Below are positions 12,253-23,464 of a stretch of 64,000 nt of DNA, piece by piece. Within the stretch, counting starts at the first letter, position 1, and each line of letters starts with the position of its first letter. The stretch lies in NCBI GenBank assembly GCA_945910005.1, contig OX246740.1, positions 59,780,646 through 59,844,645 of the forward strand. The letters run 5' to 3'. The stretch is from Isoperla grammatica (taxonomy: Eukaryota; Arthropoda; Insecta; Plecoptera; Perlodidae). The position numbers and the translations under genes were made by a program. The notes beneath the pieces are model-generated. The model saw only the letters and a program-made list of their open reading frames with translations, did not search any database and was not told the DNA's origin.

Positions 12253-13815
12253 ATGGACGTCTGTGTTGACAGGGATGACGACGACGATAGTCGGGAGCTG
12301 CGCGACGCTCGGAGGGAGGTCGAGCAACTGCGCCAACAGAACCACGAGAGGAAACTGTTGCTGGACCGGCAGACGTTCATGGTTGACACGTTGGCCGCTG
12401 AGTGCGCCTCGCTACAGGCGGAGAACAGTCAGCTCAAGAGTCAGGGGTCGCTGCAGGAGACGCTTGTGAGGGACTTGAGCAGGAAGCTGACTGAGGGCGA
12501 AGAGACGGTGCAAGGAACGGAGCACAGAAGTGAGGGGACTACAGAGGCCTCGAAGCTGCAAGAAGACATGGGGTTGCTGATAGCTGAGAATAAGGGTCTG
12601 ATCGAAGAGTTAGCCGCGCTGAAAGATGAGTTGAACATCCGTGAGGCCGACGAGAAGAGGGTCCAAGCAAAGAACAAGAACCTGGAGGAACTCGTCAGAG
12701 AGAGTTACTTGGAGGTCGCAACACTGAAGGAGGCGCTGCGATGCGCGAGGGACCAGTGCGCATCCATGGAAGACCATCTCGCGTCCACTCGCACCGACAA
12801 CCACCACACCCTGGAGGTGCTGAACGAGACCAGGGACGCCCTGGCTCAGGCCCTGGCCGACCTGCACCTGGCGCGCGCCCCGGCCAAGGCAGAACGCGGC
12901 AACTCCATCTTCACCGAGCTGGAAGACAGTCGGACACTCCTGCTCGGCAAGTATCGCGACCTCAAGGTCAGGTACGGTGACCTTGCCAGCAAGTGCGCTG
13001 CGCAGGCGCGGGACATGTCCAAGCTGAGGGCCGAGAAGGTGTCCGTGCTGAGGATGGTGGAGGACGCGAGGGTTGAGGAGGAGGGCGAGACTGCCGACCT
13101 CCTACGCGCGCTGGAGGCGAGGGTGGCCGACCTGGAGCGAGCCAATCAGCAGCTGACCTCCGAGCTACAGGTGCCCGTCAAAGTGTTGACGGAGTGCGAC
13201 GAGGGCGCGCTCAGGTACCTCGAGGCCGTCACCGCAGAGGCCAAGGAGCAGGTGTGCGCGCTGAGGAGGGAGCTGGAACAACGCAGCGTCGCGCAGCTCA
13301 TGAACCAACGCCTGCTCAACTCTGCTCAGAGCGAGCTGCGCAGCTACAAGACGCACAACCTCAGACTCAAGAGCGAGCTGAGCGAGATTAACTGCAAACA
13401 CTTGTCGGATGACGTCACAACGGACAACCCGCTGACCAAGGAGACCAGACACGTGACTTACGATGAGAAGGAACATAGCATGAAGCAACATGAGTCTACT
13501 GTCTTTTCCAAGGAGACCAGACACGTGACTTACGATGAGAAGGGACATGGGACACACGACAGACAAGAGAAGGGACATGGCATGAAGCAACATGAGTCTA
13601 CCGTCTTCTCCAAGGTAGCCAGACGTCTGATATACGACGAGAACAGGCCAGGCAAGCAAGAGCCGAGTCGAGGTGTGAAGCCTGGAGTCGGGGGTGGGGG
13701 TGGGGGTGACTCACAACCAGGAGAGCCAACGGAGCAAGATGAACACTGCCAGCTGGCAACGTCTAGAGCGAAGAAACTTTATCCAAGACTGGTGATGCAT
13801 TCTAAGAAGAATTGA
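12253..13815 (+). CDS. SPDL1: Spindly-like dynein-dynactin adaptor (large terminal exon)
   Basis: Long coiled-coil reading frame, 520 codons from the first in-frame ATG. Spindly recruits dynein-dynactin to the RZZ complex at kinetochores and helps silence the spindle checkpoint. Residues 216-227 (12898-12933) read GNSIFTELEDSR, matching from memory the family's Spindly box (human GNSLFAEVEDRR), the dynactin pointed-end binding motif; KYRDLKVRY follows, as in human. Residues about 15-210 and 230-390 are heptad-rich. QTFMVDTLAAEC aligns with human KSRMLESLSCEC, so this exon starts near human residue 40-45 and lacks the N-terminal CC1 box (AAxxG). The true start is probably in an upstream exon: the frame is open back to 12220, with weak acceptors ending at 12229 and 12272. 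The C-terminus has degenerate ETRHVTYDEK repeats (about 396-466) and a glycine run, and no CaaX box. The exon is GC-rich against AT-rich flanks. Lack of introns over about 500 codons also allows a retrocopy. Its last 12 codons lie in a minisatellite. Confidence 0.82.
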   Translation: MDVCVDRDDDDDSRELRDARREVEQLRQQNHERKLLLDRQTFMVDTLAAECASLQAENSQLKSQGSLQETLVRDLSRKLTEGEETVQGTEHRSEGTTEASKLQEDMGLLIAENKGLIEELAALKDELNIREADEKRVQAKNKNLEELVRESYLEVATLKEALRCARDQCASMEDHLASTRTDNHHTLEVLNETRDALAQALADLHLARAPAKAERGNSIFTELEDSRTLLLGKYRDLKVRYGDLASKCAAQARDMSKLRAEKVSVLRMVEDARVEEEGETADLLRALEARVADLERANQQLTSELQVPVKVLTECDEGALRYLEAVTAEAKEQVCALRRELEQRSVAQLMNQRLLNSAQSELRSYKTHNLRLKSELSEINCKHLSDDVTTDNPLTKETRHVTYDEKEHSMKQHESTVFSKETRHVTYDEKGHGTHDRQEKGHGMKQHESTVFSKVARRLIYDENRPGKQEPSRGVKPGVGGGGGGDSQPGEPTEQDEHCQLATSRAKKLYPRLVMHSKKN

Positions 13816-14808
13816 AAGTGGAACTAGTGAGATAGGCCTACCATTGGACTGTGTTTGGTGTCTTTATCCAAGACTGGTGATGCATTCTTAGAAGAATTGA
13901 AGGTGGAACTAGTGAGATACCATTGGGCTGTATTTGGTGTCTTTATCCAAGACTGGTGATGCATTCTAAGAAGAATTGAAGGTGGAACTAGTGAGATACC
14001 ATTGGGCTGTATTTGGTGTCTTTATCCAAGACTGGTGATGCATTCTTAGAAGAATTGAAGGTGGAACTAGTGATATACCATTGGGCTGTATTTGGTGTCT
14101 TTATCCAAGACTGGTGATGCATTCTAAGAAGAATTGAAGGTGGAACTAGTGAGATACCATTGGGCTGTATTTGGTGTCTTTATCCAAGACTGGTGATGCA
14201 TTCTAAGAAGAATTGAAGGTGGAACTAGTGAGATACCATTGGGCTGTATTTGGTGTCTTTATCCAAGACTGGTGATGCATTCTAAGAAGAATTGAAGGTG
14301 GAACTAGTGAGATACCATTGGGCTGTATTTGGTGTCTTTATCCAAGACTGGTGATGCATTCTTAGAAGAATTGAAGGTGGAACTAGTGAGATACCATTGG
14401 GCTGTATTTGGTGTCTTTATCCAAGACTGGTGATGCATTCTAAGAAGAATTGAAGGTGGAACTAGTGAGATACCATTGGGCTGTATTTGGTGTCTTTATC
14501 CAAGACTGGTGATGCATTCTAAGAAGAATTGAAGGTGGAACTAGTGAGATACCATTGGGCTGTATTTGGTGTCTTTATCCAAGACTGGTGATGCATTCTA
14601 AGAAGAATTGAAGGTGGAACTAGTGAGATACCATTGGGCTGTATTTGGTGTCTTTATCCAAGACTGGTGATGCATTCTAAGAAGAATTGAAGGTGGAACT
14701 AGTGAGATACCATTGGGCTGTATTTGGTGTCTTTATCCAAGACTGGTGATGCATTCTAAGAAGAATTGAAGGTGGAACTAGTGAGATACCATTGGGCTGT
14801 ATTTGGTG
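13778..14808 (+). repeat. 79-bp minisatellite overlapping the Spindly stop codon, 13 copies
   Basis: Units start TTTATCCAAGACTGG at 13778, 13863 and then every 79 bp to 14732. The first unit is 85 bp (extra AGGCCT) and encodes the last 12 codons and TGA stop of the Spindly-like frame; the others differ by only one or two bases (CTAAGAAG/CTTAGAAG). The array therefore grew out of the gene's own 3' end. The frame closes in unit 1, so the other twelve copies are untranslated. Confidence 0.97.
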
Positions 14809-14960
14809 GTTGAACCGTTGTTGGGCCGAGTCCGGACTTGGCATTTAAATAGTTTCATCGCCCCAGGTCCCACCAGTGTTATTGTTGTCTTAATTCTACA
14901 ACACACTTCTCCAAGTTGTACGTTCATGTCTACAATAAAGATAGCCCATTCTTGAATTGT
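13816..14960 (+). other. predicted 3' UTR of the Spindly-like gene
   Basis: Runs from the TGA at 13813-13815 through the 79-bp array to just past the poly(A) signal at 14934. Most of it is repeat. The extent is inferred: no nearer AATAAA is seen in the array. Confidence 0.45.
14934..14939 (+). promoter_or_regulatory. polyadenylation signal AATAAA
   Basis: Canonical AATAAA about 1.1 kb after the Spindly stop and about 125 bp beyond the minisatellite, followed within 15-35 bp by a T/G-rich segment (GAATTGTTGCTGTTT) suited to a downstream cleavage element. Confidence 0.5.
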
Positions 14961-16340
14961 TGCTGTTTATATAATTATAGCACGTCTGCTTGTAAGTACA
15001 GGGTTTGGAAGCCACTAATGAAGAAAATGCAATCCAAGTATATGAGTGCATTGAAGAACTTATGCATGATTGTGTGTTCTTTTGGATGACGATTCGGCTG
15101 GGCTGAAGGGGGTATAACACTACCGTACGTACACGTATCTCTTCTGCAATCACTTTTGTGTACGATATGGTCAAATAGGGCAGGTGCAGAAGATGAAGAT
15201 AGCGTCCTACTCTTGAATTACATTTGTCGGCGAGTACCCCAGAATAGTAGTGCTTTACAATGTACAAAGTTGTAATAATTTTTAAAATTTTGGTTCCATA
15301 ATGATATTGACAATCTGGGTCCTGATGCTATAGAATGTGAGAGATAAAACAACCAGGTGCAAAGTCCAGTTTTTGGACTGTTGCAATAACGCAAAATCCG
15401 GAGTTTTCACGCCTAGTGTTTGTATCTCACATTTTTTATAAATCTTCTTCTTTCGAACACAGTTGGAACTTATGCCATTCTCTGCCTAGTTGCCCAGTAA
15501 AAGTTTGCCACATATTTCCTTCGTGTTATATTTTTATAAGTGGATAGGTAAACCACAGACGAATGTTGCGCGCTCTAAAGCTTGAGATCGAATGTCGCCG
15601 CACCGCATGACAATGCAGCCAACTGTACGTGTGTGAAGACAGGCGCCCCTGGTCCAATCACGCAGCGCTTGTTCATGCTAATCCACCCCAACACTGATTT
15701 AATGGACTTTAGTTGAAATTCAATTAGGAACAATCGGGTTGCCAGCCAGCTATATGCAGCGAGCTCAAGTGAATTGAATCTTCGTGCTCTCGTTGCGACC
15801 CCTCCCCCTTCATGCATGTGTGCGTGTGACCCCATAAACAAGTGACCACTTTGTGCTGGTCTGGTGTGGAAGGGTTAAGATGATTGCGCAATGCTAAAGG
15901 TCGCTTCACTGGTGGACATATGGAGTCATGCATGTTTGCTTCGCCCGAACACTTATAGCCCCTGTGATTTCACAGATCTAAGATATTTATTTAATTTAGT
16001 GTATATTTTCTCTTAATTATTGAATCGAATTACCCCTGGAAAAAAGTAAGGGCTTTGAAGCCCCTTAAGATAATAGAAGAAATCAAGAATGTATGCAAAA
16101 CAGGTATGATAATACAAAGAAAATGTCGAACTATAAATAAAAATAAATGTAGTATGTTCTTGTTTGTAGTGTGCTATGTGTACACAGGCACCAATGGGCC
16201 GGTACAGTATCGTGTCCCGTGGAGCCCCGGCTAAAGCAGCAGTTTATTGCCTAGCGCCGTGTTGTGTCGTAAGCTGGGGGGAGGGCACGGCGAAGCCCTG
16301 GATCAGCGATAATTGAAGGCAAATAAAGTCGAGATCTCGG
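14961..16340. other. non-coding spacer
   Basis: Mixed-composition unique sequence. Short open frames on both strands have no recognisable motif or codon pattern. The right end grades into degenerate copies of the next satellite. Confidence 0.55.
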
Positions 16341-19300
16341 TTCCCTTTAGTTATATCACTTTCAAATGCACTCCCACGCCATTTGAATTTACAATTTAGC
16401 CGATACACCCTACATTGCGAGACAAAGGGGTTGCCAGGCTATCCTGAACCTCAGAATACTTTCAGATAAACTCCCACGCCTTTTGAATGCACAGTCTACT
16501 ATCCGATAGGTAGGAAGTATCCTATATTGCAAAATACATGAGTTGCCAGGCTATCCTAGACCTGAGATAACTTTATAATCTTACAATTTACGAAGTATTC
16601 GGTACCCTTCACTGCAATATACAGGGGTTGCCAGGCTATCCTAGACCTGAGATAACTTAATAATCTTACAATTTACGAAGTATTCGGTACCCTTCACTGC
16701 AATATACAGGGGTTGCCAGGCTATCCTGGACCTGAGATAACTTTATAATCTTACAATTTACGAAGTATTCGGTACCCTACACTGCAATATACAGGGGTTG
16801 CCAGGCTATCCTAGACCTGAGATAACTATAGAATCTTACAATTTACGAAGTATTCGGTACCCTTCACTGCAATATACAGGGGTTGCCAGGCTATCCTAGA
16901 CCTGAGATAACTTTATAATCTTACAATTTACGAAGTATTCGGTACCCTTCACTGCAATATACAGGGGTTGCCAGGCTATCCTAGACCTGAGATAACTTTA
17001 TAATCTTACAATTTACGAAGTATTCGGTACCCTACACTGCAATATACAGGGGTTGCCAGGCTATCCTAGACCTGAGATAACTTTATAATCTTACAATTTA
17101 CGAAGTATTCGGTACCCTTCACTGCAATATACAGGGGTTGCCAGGCTATCCTAGACCTGAGATAACTTTATAATCTTACAATTTACGAAGTATTCGGTAC
17201 CCTTCACTGCAATATACAGGGGTTGCCAGGCTATCCTAGACCTGAGATAACTATAGAATCTTACAATTTACGAAGTATTCGGTACCCTACACTGCAATAT
17301 ACAGGGGTTGCCAGGCTATCCTAGACCTGAGATAACTTTATAATCTTACAATTTACGAAGTATTCGGTACCCTACACTGCAATATACAGGGGTTGCCAGG
17401 CTATCCTAGACCTGAGATAACTTTATAATCTTACAATTTACGAAGTATTCGGTACCCTTCACTGCAATATACAGGGGTTGCCAGGCTATCCTGGACCTGA
17501 GATAACTTTATAATCTTACAATTTACGAAGTATTCGGTACCCTACACTGCAATGTACAGGGGTTGCCAGGCTATCCTAGACCTGAGATAACTTTATAATC
17601 TTACAATTTACGAAGTATTCGGTACCCTTCACTGCAATATACAGGGGTTGCCAGGCTATCCTAGACCTGAGATAACTATAGAATCTTACAATTTACGAAG
17701 TATTCGGTACCCTTCACTGCAATATACAGGGGTTGCCAGGCTATCCTAGACCTGAGATAACTTTATAATCTTACAATTTACGAAGTATTCGGTACCCTAC
17801 ACTGCAATATACAGGGGTTGCCAGGCTATCCTAGACCTGAGATAACTTTATAATCTTACAATTTACGAAGTATTCGGTACCCTTCACTGCAATATACAGG
17901 GGTTGCCAGGCTATCCTAGACCTGAGATAACTATAGAATCTTACAATTTACGAAGTATTCGGTACCCTACACTGCAATATACAGGGGTTGCCAGGCTATC
18001 CTAGACCTGAGATAACTTTATAATCTTACAATTTACGAAGTATTCGGTACCCTTCACTGCAATATACAGGGGTTGCCAGGCTATCCTAGACCTGAGATAA
18101 CTATAGAATCTTACAATTTACGAAGTATTCGGTACCCTACACTGCAATGTACAGGGGTTGCCAGGCTATCCTAGACCTGAGATAACTATAGAATCTTACA
18201 ATTTACGAAGTATTCGGTACCCTACACTGCAATATACAGGGGTTGCCAGGCTATCCTAGACCTGAGATAACTTTATAATCTTACAATTTACGAAGTATTC
18301 GGTACCCTTCACTGCAATATACAGGGGTTGCCAGGCTATCCTAGACCTGAGATAACTTTATAATCTTACAATTTACGAAGTATTCGGTACCCTACACTGC
18401 AATATACAGGGGTTGCCAGGCTATCCTAGACCTGAGATAACTTTATAATCTTACAATTTACGAAGTATTCGGTACCCTTCACTGCAATATACAGGGGTTG
18501 CCAGGCTATCCTAGACCTGAGATAACTTTATAATCTTACAATTTACGAAGTATTCGGTACCCTTCACTGCAATGTACAGGGGTTGCCAGGCTATCCTAGA
18601 CCTGAGATAACTTTATAATCTTACAATTTACGAAGTATTCGGTACCCTACACTGCAATATACAGGGGTTGCCAGGCTATCCTAGACCTGAGATAACTTTA
18701 TAATCTTACAATTTACGAAGTATTCGGTACCCTTCACTGCAATATACAGGGGTTGCCAGGCTATCCTAGACCTGAGATAACTTTATAATCTTACAATTTA
18801 CGAAGTATTCGGTACCCTACACTGCAATATACAGGGGTTGCCAGGCTATCCTAGACCTGAGATAACTTTATAATCTTACAATTTACGAAGTATTCGGTAC
18901 CCTTCACTGCAATGTACAGGGGTTGCCAGGCTATCCTAGACCTGAGATAACTTTAAATCTTACAATTTACGAAGTATCCGGTACCCTTCACTGCAATATA
19001 CAGGGGTTGCCAGGCTATCCTAGACCTGAGATAACTTTATAATCTTACAATTTACGAAGTATTCGGTACCCTTCACTGCAATATACAGGGGTTGCCAGGC
19101 TATCCTGGACCTGAGATAACTTTATAATCTTACAATTTACGAAGTATTCGGTACCCTTCACTGCAATATACAGGGGTTGCCAGGCTATCCTGGACCTGAG
19201 ATAACTTTATAATCTTACAATTTACGAAGTATCCGGTACCCTTCACTGCAATATACAGGGGTTGCCAGGCTATCCTAGACCTGAGATAACTATAGAATCT

Positions 19301-19447
19301 TACAATTTACGAAGTATTCGGTACCCTACACTGCAATATACAGGGGTTGCCAGGCTATCCTAGACCTGAGATAACTTTAAATCTTACAATTTACGAAGTA
19401 TCCGGTACCCTTCACTGCAATATACAGGGGTTGCCAGGCTATCCTGG

Positions 19448-19765
19448 ACAGTATCCGGTACCCTACACTGCAATATACAGGGGTTGCCAGGCTATCCTGG
19501 ACAGTATCCGGTACCCTACACTGTAATATACAGGGGTTGCCAGGCTATCCTGGACAGTATCCGGTACCCTACACTGCATTATACAGGGGTTGCCAGGCTA
19601 TCCTGGACAGTATCCGGTACCCTACACTGCAATATACAGGGGTTGCCAGGCTATCCTGGACAGTATCCGGTACCCTACACTGCAATATACAGGGGTTGCC
19701 AGGCTATCCTGGACAGTATCCGGTACCCTACACTGCAATATACAGGGGTTGCCAGGCTATCCTAG
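19448..19765 (+). repeat. 53-bp sub-array, 6 copies
   Basis: Six units starting ACAGTATCCGGTACCC inside the 85-bp satellite. The unit before the block has a one-base deletion (CTTTAAATC) and TATCCGG. Unit 2 carries CTGTAATA and unit 3 CTGCATTA. The same first two marks occur at the second block, so the two blocks share ancestry. Confidence 0.95.
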
Positions 19766-20869
19766 ACCTGAGATAACTTTATAATCTTACAATTTACGAA
19801 GTATTCGGTACCCTTCACTGCAATATACAGGGGTTGCCAGGCTATCCTGGACCTGAGATAACTTTATAATCTTACAATTTACGAAGTATTCGGTACCCTT
19901 CACTGCAATATACAGGGGTTGCCAGGCTATCCTAGACCTGAGATAACTATAGAATCTTACAATTTACGAAGTATTCGGTACCCTACACTGCAATGTACAG
20001 GGGTTGCCAGGCTATCCTAGACCTGAGATAACTTTATAATCTTACAATTTACGAAGTATTCGGTACCCTTCACTGCAATATACAGGGGTTGCCAGGCTAT
20101 CCTGGACCTGAGATAACTTTATAATCTTACAATTTACGAAGTATTCGGTACCCTTCACTGCAATATACAGGGGTTGCCAGGCTATCCTAGACCTGAGATA
20201 ACTATAGAATCTTACAATTTACGAAGTATTCGGTACCCTACACTGCAATATACAGGGGTTGCCAGGCTATCCTAGACCTGAGATAACTTTATAATCTTAC
20301 AATTTACGAAGTATTCGGTACCCTTCACTGCAATATACAGGGGTTGCCAGGCTATCCTGGACCTGAGATAACTTTATAATCTTACAATTTACGAAGTATT
20401 CGGTACCCTTCACTGCAATATACAGGGGTTGCCAGGCTATCCTAGACCTGAGATAACTTTATAATCTTACAATTTACGAAGTATTCGGTACCCTTCACTG
20501 CAATATACAGGGGTTGCCAGGCTATCCTGGACCTGAGATAACTTTATAATCTTACAATTTACGAAGTATTCGGTACCCTACACTGCAATATACAGGGGTT
20601 GCCAGGCTATCCTAGACCTGAGATAACTATAGAATCTTACAATTTACGAAGTATTCGGTACCCTACACTGCAATATACAGGGGTTGCCAGGCTATCCTGG
20701 ACCTGAGATAACTTTATAATCTTACAATTTACGAAGTATTCGGTACCCTACACTGCAATATACAGGGGTTGCCAGGCTATCCTAGACCTGAGATAACTTT
20801 AAATCTTACAATTTACGAAGTATCCGGTACCCTTCACTGCAATATACAGGGGTTGCCAGGCTATCCTGG

Positions 20870-21980
20870 ACAGTATCCGGTACCCTACACTGCAATATAC
20901 AGGGGTTGCCAGGCTATCCTGGACAGTATCCGGTACCCTACACTGTAATATACAGGGGTTGCCAGGCTATCCTGGACAGTATCCGGTACCCTACACTGCA
21001 ATATACAGGGGTTGCCAGGCTATCCTGGACAGTATCCGGTACCCTACACTGCAATATACAGGGGTTGCCAGGCTATCCTGGACAGTATCCGGTACCCTAC
21101 ACTGCAATATACAGGGGTTGCCAGGCTATCGTGGACAGTATCCGGTACCCTACACTGCAATATACAGGGGTTGCCAGGCTATCCTGGACAGTATCCGGTA
21201 CCCTACACTGCAATATACAGGGGTTGCCAGGCTATCCTGGACAGTATCCGGTACCCTACACTGCAATATACAGGGGTTGCCAGGCTATCCTGGACAGTAT
21301 CCGGTACCCTACACTGCAATATACAGGGGTTGCCAGGCTATCCTGGACAGTATCCGGTACCCTACACTGCAATATACAGGGGTTGCCAGGCTATCCTGGA
21401 CAGTATCCGGTACCCTACACTGCAATATACAGGGGTTGCCAGGCTATCCTGGACAGTATCCGGTACCCTACACTGCAATACACAGGGGTTGCCAGGCTAT
21501 CCTGGACAGTATCCGGTACCCTACACTGCAATATACAGGGGTTGCCAGGCTATCCTGGACAGTATCCGGTACCCTACACTGCAATATACAGGGGTTGCCA
21601 GGCTATCCTGGACAGTATCCGGTACCCTACACTGCAATATACAGGGGTTGCCAGGCTATCCTGGACAGTATCCGGTACCCTACACTGTAATATACAGGGG
21701 TTGCCAGGCTATCCTGGACAGTATCCGGTACCCTACACTGCAATATACAGGGGTTGCCAGGCTATCCTGGTCAGTATCCGGTACCCTACACTGCAATATA
21801 CAGGGGTTGCCAGGCTATCCTGGACAGTATCCGGTACCCTCCACTGCAATATACAGGGGTTGCCAGGCTATCCTGGACAGTATCCGGTACCCTCCACTGC
21901 AATATACAGGGGTTGCCAGGCTATCCTGGACAGTATCCGGTACCCTCCACTGCAATATACAGGGGTTGCCAGGCTATCCT
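20870..21980 (+). repeat. 53-bp sub-array, 21 copies
   Basis: 21 units of 53 bp close the satellite. All three plus frames are free of stops, so a frame of almost 390 codons runs through, but it starts at TTG not ATG and cycles through three frames because 53 is 2 mod 3. Late units share CTCCACTG in place of CTACACTG, a sign of local homogenisation at the right edge. Confidence 0.95.
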
Positions 21981-23410
21981 TAGCTGCGTGTATCGTAATT
22001 ACAAGGGTGGCATTATATTTTAATTTGATTAAAACAACAACATCGATTATGTTTATTAATGTGAATGAATGATTTAATTACATTACCTCTTTATTGTTGT
22101 TACTATTTTTTCAATGATAACATTATTTGACGCCAATTTTTATTGAAGTATGAATCTTAGCCGTGATTATGGTTCGCCCCTGCTGTTGTAGAGTTGTATG
22201 TGTTGTATAGTGTGTACGCGGGCATGTTGCGGCTGTATAATTGCGTCTCATTGGTATTCCACCCCTAAACCGCGGGAGTGTCTCGGTAATAATTACTCAT
22301 TTGATTATTTCTTCAGTGTTTTGTAGTATTGTTTTTTGTTCATTGCAAACGAACACAAATCCATTACTTTTTGTGCAGAAAGGGGGTAAATTGGTTTTTG
22401 TAGACGGCAGTAGATCACAATTTTATCAACGACGGCACAGTGGATTATTTTTTCCCTAGCCTGCGTTAGTCGGCGTCGTTGGCTTCCTGCCAGGGGGGGT
22501 GGAGTTGTCAACAAGGGTAGCGGGGCCACTTTGCATGGAGATCGGCGGAAAGAAGGGAAGTCGAATTTGCCTATTCGATTAGGCTCGAGTCGCTAAATCT
22601 CGCTCAGAGTCGGGGCTCCAATTCATATTGTTGATAAAAACAGTTTTCTGGGATACATAATGGACATGGAGCGTCGTGGAGCCGCCATTTTCCTTCGAGT
22701 GCGCTCTACGGTCCTACGTGTTGTAATGTCTAAGCAACGCAGTGTACAGCACAACTAACCAAATTCTTTGTATCACTTAAACTCGCTAATTATTCACTAT
22801 AGTATTGTTAAAAAGAGTGATATCCCAAGAACACTGTAGGCCTCCCCTACACAACATTACACAAGTATAAAGTAATCCATGTGTGGTTTCCATTTAACAC
22901 TGTAGGCCTACAATAAATGTTGAAATTATATATATAACTATTAGTTATTAGTAGGAACTCGTAACCAATCAACTGACAACATCATTATGTAGGCTACTTT
23001 ACATTGGTGTCAGGAGCGTAATATTTTTTTTAATGTAAACGTCAATTTAATTATGTATCTGTTTAATTATTGCATTATGGCTAATTAGCCTTCACCTGAC
23101 GCAGAAACAAATCAATTTAGCTCAACTTAATATGTAGGAACTGTTCAAAAAAGTCCTACTAAATATGTTATGTTTAAAATCTTGCGTAAAATTGCATAAC
23201 CCATATAGTCATTGTACATTAGCATCATAATGTGTTGCTAAATTGAGTCCAAATGGAACCTCTAATGAAATAAATGATGTAGATAATGAACAATTAACAT
23301 CGAGTTTGCTTTTGCTGGGGGAATCTTTTGAGCATTGCGACAGTGGTAGCCTAGATGTCCACTCACTACTCAACAACCACATGATGGTCTAAGTGTGACG
23401 TGTCTTCGAG
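21981..23410. other. AT-rich non-coding spacer
   Basis: No gene seen. Contains GCCGCCATTTT (22681-22691, a perfect reverse match to the YY1 consensus AANATGGCGGC) in a small GC-rich island at 22560-22740, and TAGGCCTA at 22903-22910. Confidence 0.55.
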
Positions 23411-23464
23411 CGCGTGTGCGTGTGCGTGTGCGTGTGCGTGTGCGTGTGCGTGTGCGTGTGCGTG
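23411..23464. repeat. (GTGTGC)n hexanucleotide microsatellite
   Basis: About nine uninterrupted GTGTGC units, ending in GTGAGCG. A shorter version occurs at about 29170-29197. Confidence 0.93.

Larger units (their letters stand above)
16341..21980 (+). repeat. large composite satellite: 85-bp units with embedded 53-bp derivative blocks
   Basis: The core of each unit is CACTGCAATATACAGGGG followed by TTGCCAGGCTATCCT. Most units are 85 bp (with CTGAGATAACTTTATAATC); two blocks (19448-19765 and 20870-21980) consist of 53-bp units that lack 32 bp of the 85-bp form. The left edge (16341-16560) has two diverged units of about 105-112 bp containing ACTCCCACGCC, which is absent from all later copies. 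Within the 85-bp units, TTATAATC/ATAGAATC, CTTCAC/CTACAC and CTAGACC/CTGGACC are the main alternations. No coding role. Confidence 0.97.

Noticed and set aside
11845..13659. Minus-strand frames of 166 and 164 codons under the Spindly-like gene
   Set aside because: Antisense shadows of a GC-rich coding exon; no family features.
20906..22072. 388-codon open frame and its 243- and 323-codon companions
   Set aside because: These are readings of a 53-bp repeat in all three frames; they begin at TTG and cycle through phases.
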